Notes under the pieces: generated by a model | What the model was told of the DNA's origin: nothing | The model's database searches: none | What the model saw: only the letters and a program-made list of their open reading frames with translations | Position numbers and translations under genes: made by a program | NCBI GenBank assembly: GCA_030699625.1 | Contig: JAUYLU010000013.1 | Span: 1 to 27,624, forward strand | DNA from: a bacterium | Lineage (GTDB): Bacteria > Patescibacteriota > Minisyncoccia > Phycocordibacterales > VMEP01 | Direction of reading: 5' to 3' | Length of the DNA stretch: 27,624 bases | Shown: piece by piece, positions 15,301 through 21,413 of the stretch | Numbering within the stretch: position 1 is the first letter of the stretch | How the letters are laid out: each line of letters opens with the position of its first letter

Positions 15301-15432
15301 CCCGTTAGAAATAGGGAACGCTCGCTCTTTGTGGGAGAAACGTCTTTCTATTATTAATTTTGATTTTCTGTTTCATTGCTTTTCGACCTCGCGTTCCCGT
15401 GAACCTTTATACAAAGGTTCATTTCTAACAGG
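15301..15432. repeat. Structured repeat, CCTGTTAGAAAT family, copy 2
   Basis: Outer stem 15301-15312 (CCCGTTAGAAAT) with 15421-15432 (ATTTCTAACAGG), 11 of 12 paired by identity. Arm 1 pairs GGGAACGC (15314-15321) with GCGTTCCC (15391-15398). Arm 2 is a perfect hairpin GAACCTTT/AAAGGTTC with loop ATAC (15401-15420). It fills the gap between the rpsN stop (15440) and the rpsH ATG (15300). Same architecture as 613-824 but with different arm 2 sequence, so the pairing is conserved rather than the bases. Confidence 0.78.
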
Positions 15433-15439
15433 ACCAGGA

Positions 15440-15625
15440 CTACCAACTTGATTTCTTGATGCCGGGGATCATACCCTCGTTCGCGAGCTCCCGAAAGCAG
15501 ATGCGGCAGAGGTCGAAGTCGCGCATATAGCCGCGCTTCCTGCCGCACTTGAAACAGCGCCGCACGGTCCGGCTTTTGAATTTCGGCGTTTTTCGCGAGC
15601 GCGCTTTGGTTGATGTCTTTGCCAT
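15440..15625 (-). CDS. rpsN: 30S ribosomal protein S14, zinc-binding type (uS14)
   Basis: 61 aa, the length of the short type Z form. The zinc ligands are C24, C27, C40 and C43 in CFKCGRKRGY..DLCRICFRELA, and the end GMIPGIKKSSW is typical. A 300-bp gap containing a repeat separates it from rplE, unusual for adjacent spc genes. Confidence 0.97.
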   Translation of the reverse strand: MAKTSTKARSRKTPKFKSRTVRRCFKCGRKRGYMRDFDLCRICFRELANEGMIPGIKKSSW

Positions 15626-15796
15626 AGGGGTAATTTTTAGTTTTTAGCAATTAGTTTTTAGTTAAAATTCAAAAACGGGGGCTCCCTGTTCCTGAACTAA
15701 CAACTGAAAACTAATAACTATAAACTTATTCCGTCAATATCGCGCCTCGGATTCTTTTCGGCTTTTAGGTAAAAGCGGAAAAGAAGGCGGGCGGAT

Positions 15797-15819
15797 TAAA
15801 CAAAAAAGCTCTCTGGAGC
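15797..15819 (-). terminator. Weak terminator or attenuator after rplE
   Basis: On the minus strand a 4-bp stem GCTC/GAGC with loop CAGA is followed by TTTTTTGTTT. The stem is short, so efficiency is doubtful. The same hairpin-plus-T-tract layout occurs before rpsS at 19998-20023. Confidence 0.35.
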
Positions 15820-15860
15820 GTAGGGCTATGGTCGCATGCGATGGGGAAAAAGTCAATCAA

Positions 15861-15917
15861 GTAGTAGATTTTGCCATTGCGCGGGGCGCAGGCAAAGCCC
15901 ATGGCAAAATTCACTAC
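15861..15917. repeat. Three-way-junction palindrome, copy A
   Basis: Outer stem GTAGTAGATTTTGCCAT (15861-15877) with 15901-15917, 15 of 17 complementary. Inner arm 1 TGCGC/GCGCA; inner arm 2 GGC-AAA-GCC. It starts 9 bp past the rplE stop. The variant arm with GTAGTGA lies on the right side, so it is inverted relative to copies C and D. Confidence 0.8.
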
Positions 15918-15925
15918 CTGGTCAA

Positions 15926-16495
15926 TTACCGCTTCCCTTTGACCTCCTCCTCTTTTTTGAAGGGAAATCCGAGGTGGGAAAAGAACGCTTCGGCCTCCTT
16001 CTTGTTCCGAGCCGTGGTAACCACGGACACGGCGAGGCCGAAAACGTCCTTGAGGTCTTCGTCTGCTGTTTCGGGGAAGATGGTGTGCTCTTTTATGCCG
16101 ATGGTGAGATTCCCCATGTCATCGACCGCGCGCTTCGACACCCCCTTGAAGTCCTTGGTGCGGGGAAGGGCTACATTGAGGAATTTCTCGAGGAAGCCGT
16201 GCATACGGGCGCCGCGGAGCGTTGCCGCATAGCCGATGGTCTCGCCTTCCCGCGTCTTGAAGGAAGCGATGGCCTTCTTGGCGCCCCGCGGCGCAGGCTT
16301 CTGGCCCGCGATCCTTCCGACGCGCTCGGCGATGAAGTCGTTGCGCTTTTTGTCGCGCTTCGCCTGGGTACCGGTGCCAGAAGACACCACCACTTTCATG
16401 ATGCGGGGCGCTTCCATGGGGCTCGTGTAACCGAACTCTCCCTTCATTTTTGAAAAGGCCTCTTTTTCTTTTTCCGCTACGGTCTTGTATTTCAT
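15926..16495 (-). CDS. rplE: 50S ribosomal protein L5 (uL5)
   Basis: 189 aa. The core includes PRIMKVVVSSGTG, AGQKPAPRGAKKAIASFKTREGETIG, TLRGARMHGFLEKFLNVALPRTKDFKG and NLTIGIKEHTIFPE. It binds 5S rRNA and contacts the P-site tRNA. Unlike nearly all other ribosomal genes here it has a strong Shine-Dalgarno (AGGAGG, 5 bases before the ATG) and a plausible promoter in the 109-bp gap after rplX, so it may head its own unit. Confidence 0.97.
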   Translation of the reverse strand: MKYKTVAEKEKEAFSKMKGEFGYTSPMEAPRIMKVVVSSGTGTQAKRDKKRNDFIAERVGRIAGQKPAPRGAKKAIASFKTREGETIGYAATLRGARMHGFLEKFLNVALPRTKDFKGVSKRAVDDMGNLTIGIKEHTIFPETADEDLKDVFGLAVSVVTTARNKKEAEAFFSHLGFPFKKEEEVKGKR

Positions 16496-16604
16496 ATACC
16501 CTCCTAAATTTTTTTACTAAAGCACTCTATCGTATTTTGGCATTTTTACCAAACAATCCATTAGTGATGATGAAATTTTCAGTGAAAAATTTTGGCGGGT
16601 GAAT

Positions 16605-16910
16605 TTAGAGTTCAGCGCCGCTCTTTTTCGAAACGCGCACGCGCTTCCCGCCGGCGATTTTCATCCCCGTGCGGGTCTGCTTTCCGGACTTCGGGTCGAT
16701 GAGCGCCACGTTCGAGGCGTGGAACGGCATGGCGATCGAAAGAATCTCTCCTTTCTGGTTCGCGCGGTGAGCGCGCTTGTGGCGCTTCAGCACGTTCACT
16801 CCCTCGACCACCACGCGGCCGCGGTCAGGAAGGGCGCGGAGCACTTTTCCCTTTTTTCCCCGGTCCTTGCCGGAAAGCACTATGACGATGTCTCCTTTTT
16901 TGATATGCAT
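16605..16910 (-). CDS. rplX: 50S ribosomal protein L24 (uL24)
   Basis: 101 aa. N-terminal KOW motif MHIKKGDIVIVLSGKDRGKKGKVL and VVVEGVNVLKRHKRA are diagnostic; NVALIDPKSGKQTRTG and RVRVSKKSGAEL complete it. It initiates 50S assembly. Placed between rplN and rplE as usual. Confidence 0.97.
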   Translation of the reverse strand: MHIKKGDIVIVLSGKDRGKKGKVLRALPDRGRVVVEGVNVLKRHKRAHRANQKGEILSIAMPFHASNVALIDPKSGKQTRTGMKIAGGKRVRVSKKSGAEL

Positions 16911-16969
16911 GGTTGAACTAATTTTTAAATTTCTAATTTTATAATTTAAAATTAAAAATTAAAAATTTT

Positions 16970-17338
16970 TTATAGGACTTCGGGCGCAAGCGAGATTATT
17001 TTTTGGTAGCCGAGCTCGCCGATCTCGCGGGGAATCGGCCCGAAAATGCGCCCCGCCCGCGGCTCCCCCTTGTCGTCGATGAGCACGACGGCGATATCGT
17101 CGAAGGAAATGTACGAGCCGTCTTTGCGACGGAAGGGCTTCCGCTGGCGCACGATGAGGCCTTTCACCACTTCCTTCTTCTTTACGAGCTTGCGCGGCTC
17201 GGCGAGCTTCACGGAGAGTATCACCACGTCCCCGATCTCGGCGTAGCGGCGCTTCGAGCCCTTCGGCACTTTGAAAACGCGTCCTTCTTTGGCGCCGGAA
17301 TTGTCGGTAATGATGACGTTGGTGCCTGCCTGTATCAT
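16970..17338 (-). CDS. rplN: 50S ribosomal protein L14 (uL14)
   Basis: 122 aa, canonical length. MIQAGTNVIITDNSGAKEGRVFKV at the start, VKGLIVRQRKPFRRKDGSYISFDDIAVVLID in the middle and RIFGPIPREIGELGYQKIISLAPEVL at the end are the uL14 signature. Separated from rpsQ by a 71-bp A/T-rich spacer with inverted AAGTTTAATAAGT words. Confidence 0.98.
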   Translation of the reverse strand: MIQAGTNVIITDNSGAKEGRVFKVPKGSKRRYAEIGDVVILSVKLAEPRKLVKKKEVVKGLIVRQRKPFRRKDGSYISFDDIAVVLIDDKGEPRAGRIFGPIPREIGELGYQKIISLAPEVL

Positions 17339-17409
17339 GGCGTTTAGTTTTTAAGTTTAATAAGTCACGCTTCGCTTTAGTTGAATAAGGGAAAACTTAT
17401 AAAACTTTT

Positions 17410-17670
17410 TTAACTTATTAACTTATTAACTACTCTAAACCGCTTGTCGCGAGAGAGAGGCCTTGTCTCCTCGATGGTGACCGTGGAGCCGAGCGCGGGC
17501 TTCTCGCCCTCGACGTGCGCCTTGTAGCGATTGTCGATCTTCATGAATTTCCCGTACTTCGGGTGCTTCATGAAGCGCGAAACCGAAACGACCACGGTCT
17601 TCGCCATCTTGTCGGACACGACGGTGCCCTTCATGCGCTTCCTATGCGGCTGTGTATTCTTCTTTTCCAT
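17410..17670 (-). CDS. rpsQ: 30S ribosomal protein S17 (uS17)
   Basis: 86 aa. RKRMKGTVVSDKMAKTVVVSV, HPKYGKFMKIDNRYKAH and SLVTIEETRPLSRDKRF-like TVTIEETRPLSRDKRFRVV are the family hallmarks. It binds 16S rRNA early in 30S assembly. The start lies 23 bp after the rpmC stop, in an A/T-rich spacer with no Shine-Dalgarno. Confidence 0.97.
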   Translation of the reverse strand: MEKKNTQPHRKRMKGTVVSDKMAKTVVVSVSRFMKHPKYGKFMKIDNRYKAHVEGEKPALGSTVTIEETRPLSRDKRFRVVNKLIS

Positions 17671-17693
17671 TTCTAATTCCTAACTCCTAATTT

Positions 17694-17873
17694 CTAATTT
17701 CTATTCCTAAGCTCGGTCATCAAGCGGGCGATTTCCTTCTTGAGATGCATTCCTTCCTTCAGGTTCTTCACCTTGCTTCCCGAAAGGCCGAAGCGGAACA
17801 TCCGGAGCGCTTCCCTCTTTTCTTCGATGAGCTTCGCCAGATCCTCTGTTTTCTTTCCCTTGAATTCGCTCAT
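17694..17873 (-). CDS. rpmC: 50S ribosomal protein L29 (uL29)
   Basis: 59 aa, found by reading the gap between rplP and rpsQ. Translation begins MSEFKGKKTEDLAKLIEEKR, continues EALRMFRFGLSGSKVKN, and ends HLKKEIARLMTELRNRN. The two helices with the (F/R)GLSGS-type linker and the terminal KKEIARLMTEL fit L29, and the position between rplP and rpsQ is canonical. The ATG at 17873 is 3 bp beyond the rplP stop, and AGG lies just before it. Confidence 0.93.
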   Translation of the reverse strand: MSEFKGKKTEDLAKLIEEKREALRMFRFGLSGSKVKNLKEGMHLKKEIARLMTELRNRN

Positions 17874-17876
17874 GGC

Positions 17877-18299
17877 CTATTGCATCTCGCGCGAGACGAT
17901 CTTTATCTTCACCGGGAGCTTGGTGCCCGCTTTGCGGAGCGCCTCGCGAGCGACCGCCTCCGTCACGCCGTCCACTTCGAAAAGGACGCGCCCCGGCTTC
18001 ACCTGCACCTCGTAGCCCGCCGGGTCGCCCTTGCCCTTTCCCATCGGCACTTCCGCCGCCTTCCTCGTGAACGGGCGGTCCGGAAAAACGCGCACCCAGA
18101 GCTTCCCGGATTTCCCGAGATGGCGCGACATAGCGCGCCGCGCCGCCTCGATCTGGTTCGAGCGGATGCGCGCGGGCGTCACCGTCTTCAGCCCGTACGA
18201 GCCGAACGACACCGACGTGCCACGCGTTTCCACCGCTCCGTCGATCTTCCGGCGATTGGTGTGCCACTTCCTGTATTTCACTTTCTTGGGAAACAACAT
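17877..18299 (-). CDS. rplP: 50S ribosomal protein L16 (uL16)
   Basis: 140 aa. MLFPKKVKYRKWH at the start, the central RIRSNQIEAARRAMSRHLGKSGKLWVRVFPDRPFTRKAAEVPMGKGKGDPAGY and FEVDGVTEAVAREALRKAGTKLPVK are the uL16 signature, close to the peptidyl transferase centre. A 187-bp structured gap lies upstream, unusual since rpsC and rplP are normally adjacent. Confidence 0.97.
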   Translation of the reverse strand: MLFPKKVKYRKWHTNRRKIDGAVETRGTSVSFGSYGLKTVTPARIRSNQIEAARRAMSRHLGKSGKLWVRVFPDRPFTRKAAEVPMGKGKGDPAGYEVQVKPGRVLFEVDGVTEAVAREALRKAGTKLPVKIKIVSREMQ

Positions 18300-18310
18300 G
18301 GCTGATTTTT

Positions 18311-18489
18311 AACGAGCGTAGCGACTGTAAAAATCGCCATCCCGTTCTGATTTTGCCGCAATTGTACACGCAACGCGCGTGGCCGAATAGGCCTCCCCTC
18401 TATGGGCGAAGCGCGTTGCCGTAGAAATATTTCTTACGATAGGATACATGGTTATATATTGCAAAATCAGAACTGGGATGGCGGTTTTA
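18311..18489. repeat. Long structured inverted repeat between rpsC and rplP
   Basis: Outer arms 18332-18356 and 18461-18488 pair over about 27 bp with one bulge and one mismatch (core CGCCATCCC and TTCTGATTTTGC). Inside, GCAACGCGC (18370-18378) pairs with GCGCGTTGC (18411-18419), and AGAAATATTTCT (18423-18434) is a perfect palindrome. The right arm overlaps the rpsC stop codon. The left flank AACGAGCGTAGCGACTGTAA resembles the flank of the element before rplC. Confidence 0.75.
18436..18464 (-). promoter_or_regulatory. Possible promoter for rplP and following genes
   Basis: TTGCAA (18459-18464) and TATCGT (18436-18441) are 17 bp apart on the minus strand. Each box matches consensus at four of six positions. 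It lies in the structured gap, so the transcript would carry a folded leader of about 130 bases before rplP. Confidence 0.35.
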
Positions 18490-19167
18490 TGAGCGCTTCG
18501 CTTCCGGCTTCTTCTCGGCAAACACTTCCCCCTTGTAAATCCACACCTTGATGCCGATGTCGCCGTACGGAAGGTGGGCCTTCTCTCTCGCGAAGTCGAT
18601 GTCCGCGCGCAAGGTCTGGAGCGGGATGCCGCCCTTTTTGATCTCCTCACGGCGCGCCATGTCGCCGCCGCCCAAACGCCCAGAGAGGGCTATCTTCGCG
18701 CCCTTCACTTCGCGGTTCGCCATGATTTTGTCGGCGGTCTGCTTCAGAACGCGGCGGAATGGCAGGCGCTTCTCAAGCCCTTCGGCCACCATGAATGCCA
18801 CGATGGCGGCGTTCCCTTCGGGGGAGGGCACCTCCTGGATGTCGACCTTGAACTCCTCGGGAATGCGTATTGCGTGGCGCTTCATGAACGCGAGGAGATC
18901 CTGGCGAAGCTTTGTCGAGCCCTCGCCCGAGCGGCCGATGATCATGCCGGGACGCGATGTCTTCAAAATGATGCGGAGCTTCTTCTCGGAGCGCTCGATT
19001 TCGACGCCCGACACGTAGAAACCGCGCATGCGCTTCGTGAGATATTCGCGGATGAGCACGTCGCCGCGGAGAAGCTCCTGATACTTGCCGCGCGCGCCGA
19101 ACCAGCGCGACTTCCAGTCCCGGAGAATTCCCAATCTATGTGAAAATGGATGGACGACGTGGCTCAT
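18487..19167 (-). CDS. rpsC: 30S ribosomal protein S3 (uS3)
   Basis: 226 aa. HPFSHRLGILRDWKSRWF at the start, KH domain with GMIIGRSGEG at residues 74-83, and the C-terminal domain GAKIALSGRLGGGDMARREEIKKGGIPLQTLRADIDFA are diagnostic. It lines the mRNA entry channel. Starts 30 bp after rplV; the stop codon is embedded in the stem of the downstream repeat. Confidence 0.98.
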   Translation of the reverse strand: MSHVVHPFSHRLGILRDWKSRWFGARGKYQELLRGDVLIREYLTKRMRGFYVSGVEIERSEKKLRIILKTSRPGMIIGRSGEGSTKLRQDLLAFMKRHAIRIPEEFKVDIQEVPSPEGNAAIVAFMVAEGLEKRLPFRRVLKQTADKIMANREVKGAKIALSGRLGGGDMARREEIKKGGIPLQTLRADIDFAREKAHLPYGDIGIKVWIYKGEVFAEKKPEAKRS

Positions 19168-19197
19168 GGTCGGTAGTTAGGAGTATGGAGAGAGGAA

Positions 19198-19533
19198 TTA
19201 GGAGTTAGGTTTTCGTTCGGCGAGCACGACGGTGATGTTGCTTGAGCGCTTCAATATCGGGAACGCCGAGCCGCGTGCCCGCGGCATCGAGCGCTTGAGC
19301 GTTACCCCCTTGTCGACGCGGAACTCCTTCACCACGAGATCAGCCGCTCCGAAGCCCTTTTGTTTCGCGTTCGCGATGCCGCTCTTCAAGAGCTTCTCGA
19401 GCGGCGTTCCGGCGCGCTTTACCATGATGCGAAGGAGCACGAGCGCCTCATCGGCGGGCTTCCCCGTGACCGCGTTCGCGACGAGGCGCACTTTGCGCGG
19501 CGACTGTCTATAGTTGGTGAGTCTCGCTAGCAT
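19198..19533 (-). CDS. rplV: 50S ribosomal protein L22 (uL22)
   Basis: 111 aa. LTNYRQSPRKVRLVANAVTGKPADEALVLL and AFPILKRSSNITVVLAERK, with the loop MPRARGSAF that reaches into the exit tunnel. A weak AAGG lies 7-8 bases before the ATG. It follows rpsS by 13 bp. Confidence 0.97.
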   Translation of the reverse strand: MLARLTNYRQSPRKVRLVANAVTGKPADEALVLLRIMVKRAGTPLEKLLKSGIANAKQKGFGAADLVVKEFRVDKGVTLKRSMPRARGSAFPILKRSSNITVVLAERKPNS

Positions 19534-19546
19534 GATGGTGCCTTAT

Positions 19547-19921
19547 TTATTTCTTGGGGGCGGCGGGCGCGCTCGCTGCCGGAGCCGCGCCGCCTTCGGC
19601 GGCGCCTTTCGCGGCCTGGGCGGCGGCAATCTCGGCCTCTTTCTTCTTCATCTCGAGCTCCTTCTGCATCTTGCCGCCGTGGCGGACGAACTTCCGCGTC
19701 GGCGAGAACTCGCCGAGCTTGTGGCCCACCATGTCCTCGGTCACGAGGACCTCGATATGGGTCTTCCCGTTGTACACGCCGAAGGTGAAGCCCACCATTT
19801 CAGGCGAGATGTCGGCGCGGCGCGACCACGTCTTCACCACGCCCGCGCTCCCAGGCTTTTTGCCCTCAATTTTCTTGAGCAGGCGTTCATCAACATAGGG
19901 CCCTTTTTTGAGCGATCGCAT
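19547..19921 (-). CDS. rpsS: 30S ribosomal protein S19 (uS19) with Ala/Lys-rich C-terminal tail
   Basis: 124 aa; the core is complete at about residue 92 ([41 protein letters not shown]). The remaining 32 residues ([20 protein letters not shown] and Ala/Pro run) are a low-complexity tail. It heads a transcription unit: a near-consensus promoter and a structured leader lie upstream. Confidence 0.97.
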   Translation of the reverse strand: MRSLKKGPYVDERLLKKIEGKKPGSAGVVKTWSRRADISPEMVGFTFGVYNGKTHIEVLVTEDMVGHKLGEFSPTRKFVRHGGKMQKELEMKKKEAEIAAAQAAKGAAEGGAAPAASAPAAPKK

Positions 19922-19966
19922 GATTGTTCGGCGCTGGATTTCGGCGAGGAAGAGGCTTGCAGTCCT

Positions 19967-20031
19967 AGAGTGGACGCCACTCTCCGTTCTCCGTTCGTTA
20001 AAACAAAATAGCTCCAGCGAGCTTGGCGTCC
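19967..20031 (-). promoter_or_regulatory. Structured leader with possible attenuator before rpsS
   Basis: In the transcript, GGACGCCA near the start can pair with TGGCGTCC about 50 bases later, enclosing a hairpin AGCTC-GCTG-GAGCT followed by ATTTTGTTTT that looks like an intrinsic terminator. The distal partner can instead form its own perfect 7-bp hairpin AGAGTGG/CCACTCT (19967-19983). The two foldings exclude each other. Confidence 0.45.
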
Positions 20032-20060
20032 ATACTACACGGGGCGAAAATGGTTGTCAA
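20032..20060 (-). promoter_or_regulatory. Strong sigma70-type promoter for the rpsS unit
   Basis: Consensus TTGACA (20055-20060) and TAGTAT (20032-20037) separated by exactly 17 bp on the minus strand. The -35 box begins directly at the edge of palindrome copy B. Confidence 0.75.
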
Positions 20061-20061
20061 A

Positions 20062-20130
20062 CCAGGTAGTAGAATTTGGCATTGCGCTGTAAGCGCGTTT
20101 TGAAAAACCATGCCAAATTCTACTACCTGG
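20062..20130. repeat. Three-way-junction palindrome, copy B
   Basis: A perfect 21-bp outer inverted repeat (20062-20082 with 20110-20130), core GGTAGTAGAATTTGGCAT. Inner arm 1 GCGC-TGTAA-GCGC and arm 2 GTTT-TGAA-AAAC. It lies between the terminator of the HExxH gene and the rpsS promoter. Confidence 0.85.
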
Positions 20131-20136
20131 TCAAAT

Positions 20137-20159
20137 AAAAGAGCGCTCCAAGAGCGCTC
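20137..20159 (-). terminator. Intrinsic terminator of the HExxH gene
   Basis: Perfect 8-bp stem GAGCGCTC/GAGCGCTC with a TTG loop, followed on the minus strand by TTTTATTT. The stop codon of the gene sits on the edge of the stem. Confidence 0.85.
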
Positions 20160-20577
20160 AATTACCTATTCTAGCCTCGCTTTTATATAACCAGTCAAGG
20201 AAGCCGGGATTTGCCTCAAAGAAACCTATCGCCAAGCCATCTATCCATTCTTCGGCGTCGACATGGTCTCTGTAAGAGACCCCTTGCATCTCCAGCACTA
20301 AGTGGATCAATTCGTGGGCTATCGTGATCAGGCGGTCGCAATGAGAAAGATCGTCGGCCACATATATTACCCTTTTACCCAAGGGGTTGCCGATGATGGC
20401 TCCTGCTACCGGCTTCCCGTAGAACCGATCTATCGTGGAACGGGGAACGATATAAATACCTGCCAGTCTGTCGAGTACCTTATAGAACGGGATTGTGCTT
20501 TCAAGCTGTATCGACCGGCTCTCGTCAAAGACATACGTTCCGTAAAAAGCGACCGGAGGTCTGTCCGCATGTGCCAT
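20158..20577 (-). CDS. Putative HExxH metallopeptidase, accessory gene
   Basis: 139 aa from ATG 20577. This start is chosen over the in-frame one at 20604 because AAAGGAG lies 7 bases before it. HELIH at residues 88-92 is a zinc-protease-type motif, followed by DAEEWIDGLA where E109 or E110 could be the third ligand; this layout resembles ImmA/IrrE-like (M78) peptidases but overall similarity is not established. No signal peptide. It lies with the gene at 20676-21260 between rplB and rpsS, where these are normally adjacent. It has its own terminator and a good Shine-Dalgarno, unlike the ribosomal genes, and is visibly less GC-rich, consistent with an accessory insertion. Confidence 0.7.
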   Translation of the reverse strand: MAHADRPPVAFYGTYVFDESRSIQLESTIPFYKVLDRLAGIYIVPRSTIDRFYGKPVAGAIIGNPLGKRVIYVADDLSHCDRLITIAHELIHLVLEMQGVSYRDHVDAEEWIDGLAIGFFEANPGFLDWLYKSEARIGN

Positions 20578-20618
20578 TGGATACTCCTTTCCATAGAACA
20601 CCATACTAGATTCTATCT

Positions 20619-20650
20619 AAAACAAAAGCCGCCCGGATTTCCGAAGCGGC
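20619..20650 (-). terminator. Intrinsic terminator of the unrecognised accessory gene
   Basis: Stem GCCGC..CGGA/TCCG..GCGGC (20628-20650) with a short AAA loop, followed on the minus strand by TTTTGTTTT. Confidence 0.75.
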
Positions 20651-20675
20651 CTTACTTTATCCATTGGTTCAGCGG

Positions 20676-21260
20676 TTACACCACCGCCCGTTCAATGGAC
20701 TCTCTCCAGTGAATCTGGGAAAACAATTCCCATCGGGGGTCTTTGAGACGTTTCAGCTCTTCTAACGGCGGCTCTTTGATTTCCTTCCCCAAGAGGTGCG
20801 GATGCACGTAGGTCTTCGGCCGGTGAAGCCGACCCCCTTCCGCCGGAATGACGAGGAGAGGAATGGCAAGGACTGGATCATCCTCATTTCTGAAGGACAT
20901 TCCCTGAAGCTGAAAGATGAGACATTCCCCCGCCCAGTGCAATTGACCTTTCGCTGATGGAAACCACTGCATTGCCTCTTTAGTCCTGCCGACGAAGAGA
21001 ATCGACGCTTCGTCCGGCCAGATGGCCTCGAGGTCTTCTTCCGGCTCGAGCAGGTACCACTGGGGCGCTTCATGCTCGCTCCGCCAGCGAAGGGCCACTT
21101 TCTTGCCGCCTGGGAAAACCGCTCGCCCGAGAAGCGGGACGTTCGCCCGTTCGAGAAGTCCCCGCCATCTGCAAAGATAGCTCCACGGCAACCGCTTATC
21201 GTACAGCTCTACGGAAAGACGAAGTGAAGCATCGTCGAAACACTCGAAATCTGCATCCAT
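20676..21260 (-). CDS. Hypothetical accessory protein between rplB and rpsS
   Basis: 194 aa from ATG 21260, which has AAAGG six bases upstream; the in-frame ATG at 21266 overlaps that site. Not recognised. It is Trp/Arg/Glu-rich (RWRGLLERANVPLLGRAVF, GKKVALRWRSEHEAPQWYLL), with no membrane segment, signal or cysteine motif; likely cytoplasmic and globular. It has its own TTGACT promoter upstream and an intrinsic terminator downstream, so it is an independent unit inserted in the S10 operon. It shares Shine-Dalgarno and promoter style with the zinc-ribbon gene at 24449-25153 but no obvious protein similarity. Confidence 0.65.
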   Translation of the reverse strand: MDADFECFDDASLRLSVELYDKRLPWSYLCRWRGLLERANVPLLGRAVFPGGKKVALRWRSEHEAPQWYLLEPEEDLEAIWPDEASILFVGRTKEAMQWFPSAKGQLHWAGECLIFQLQGMSFRNEDDPVLAIPLLVIPAEGGRLHRPKTYVHPHLLGKEIKEPPLEELKRLKDPRWELFSQIHWRESIERAVV

Positions 21261-21293
21261 GGGCATCCTTTCTTTGCGTGTTCACCTGAAAAG

Positions 21294-21322
21294 AGGCTAC
21301 CAGTCTCTTTTCATAAAGTCAA
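21294..21322 (-). promoter_or_regulatory. Promoter of the unrecognised accessory gene
   Basis: TTGACT (21317-21322) and TAGCCT (21294-21299) separated by exactly 17 bp on the minus strand. The -35 box follows directly from the T-tract of the rplB terminator. Confidence 0.6.
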
Positions 21323-21338
21323 AAACGCCCCGAGGGCG
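21321..21338 (-). terminator. Intrinsic terminator after rplB
   Basis: CGCCC/GGGCG stem with a TCG loop (21326-21338) followed on the minus strand by TTTTT. It ends the rplC-rplD-rplW-rplB unit before the accessory genes. Confidence 0.65.
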
Positions 21339-21413
21339 GCTTTTAACCGTACATTCTCCTTTCGTTTCTTGCCCTGCCTGCCAGCAGCAGGCAGGCGTTA
21401 GCTACAGAACTTC

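Larger units (their letters stand above)
15626..15925. other. Intergenic region between rplE and rpsN
   Basis: 300 bp with no gene. From the rplE side it holds a three-way-junction repeat (15861-15917), a degenerate promoter-like TTGACT, a small GCTC/GAGC hairpin followed by a T-rich tract TTTTTTGTTT on the minus strand (15797-15819), TATAGT at 15717-15722, and an A/T-rich spacer of AACTAATAACTA-type words up to the rpsN start. It probably separates two transcription units. Confidence 0.55.

Noticed and set aside
20655-20700. tRNA-like stretch (GGTTCAGCGGTTACACCACC) near the end of the accessory gene
   Set aside because: It resembles a D-arm only; no anticodon arm, T-loop or acceptor pairing can be built, and it overlaps the coding end of the gene.
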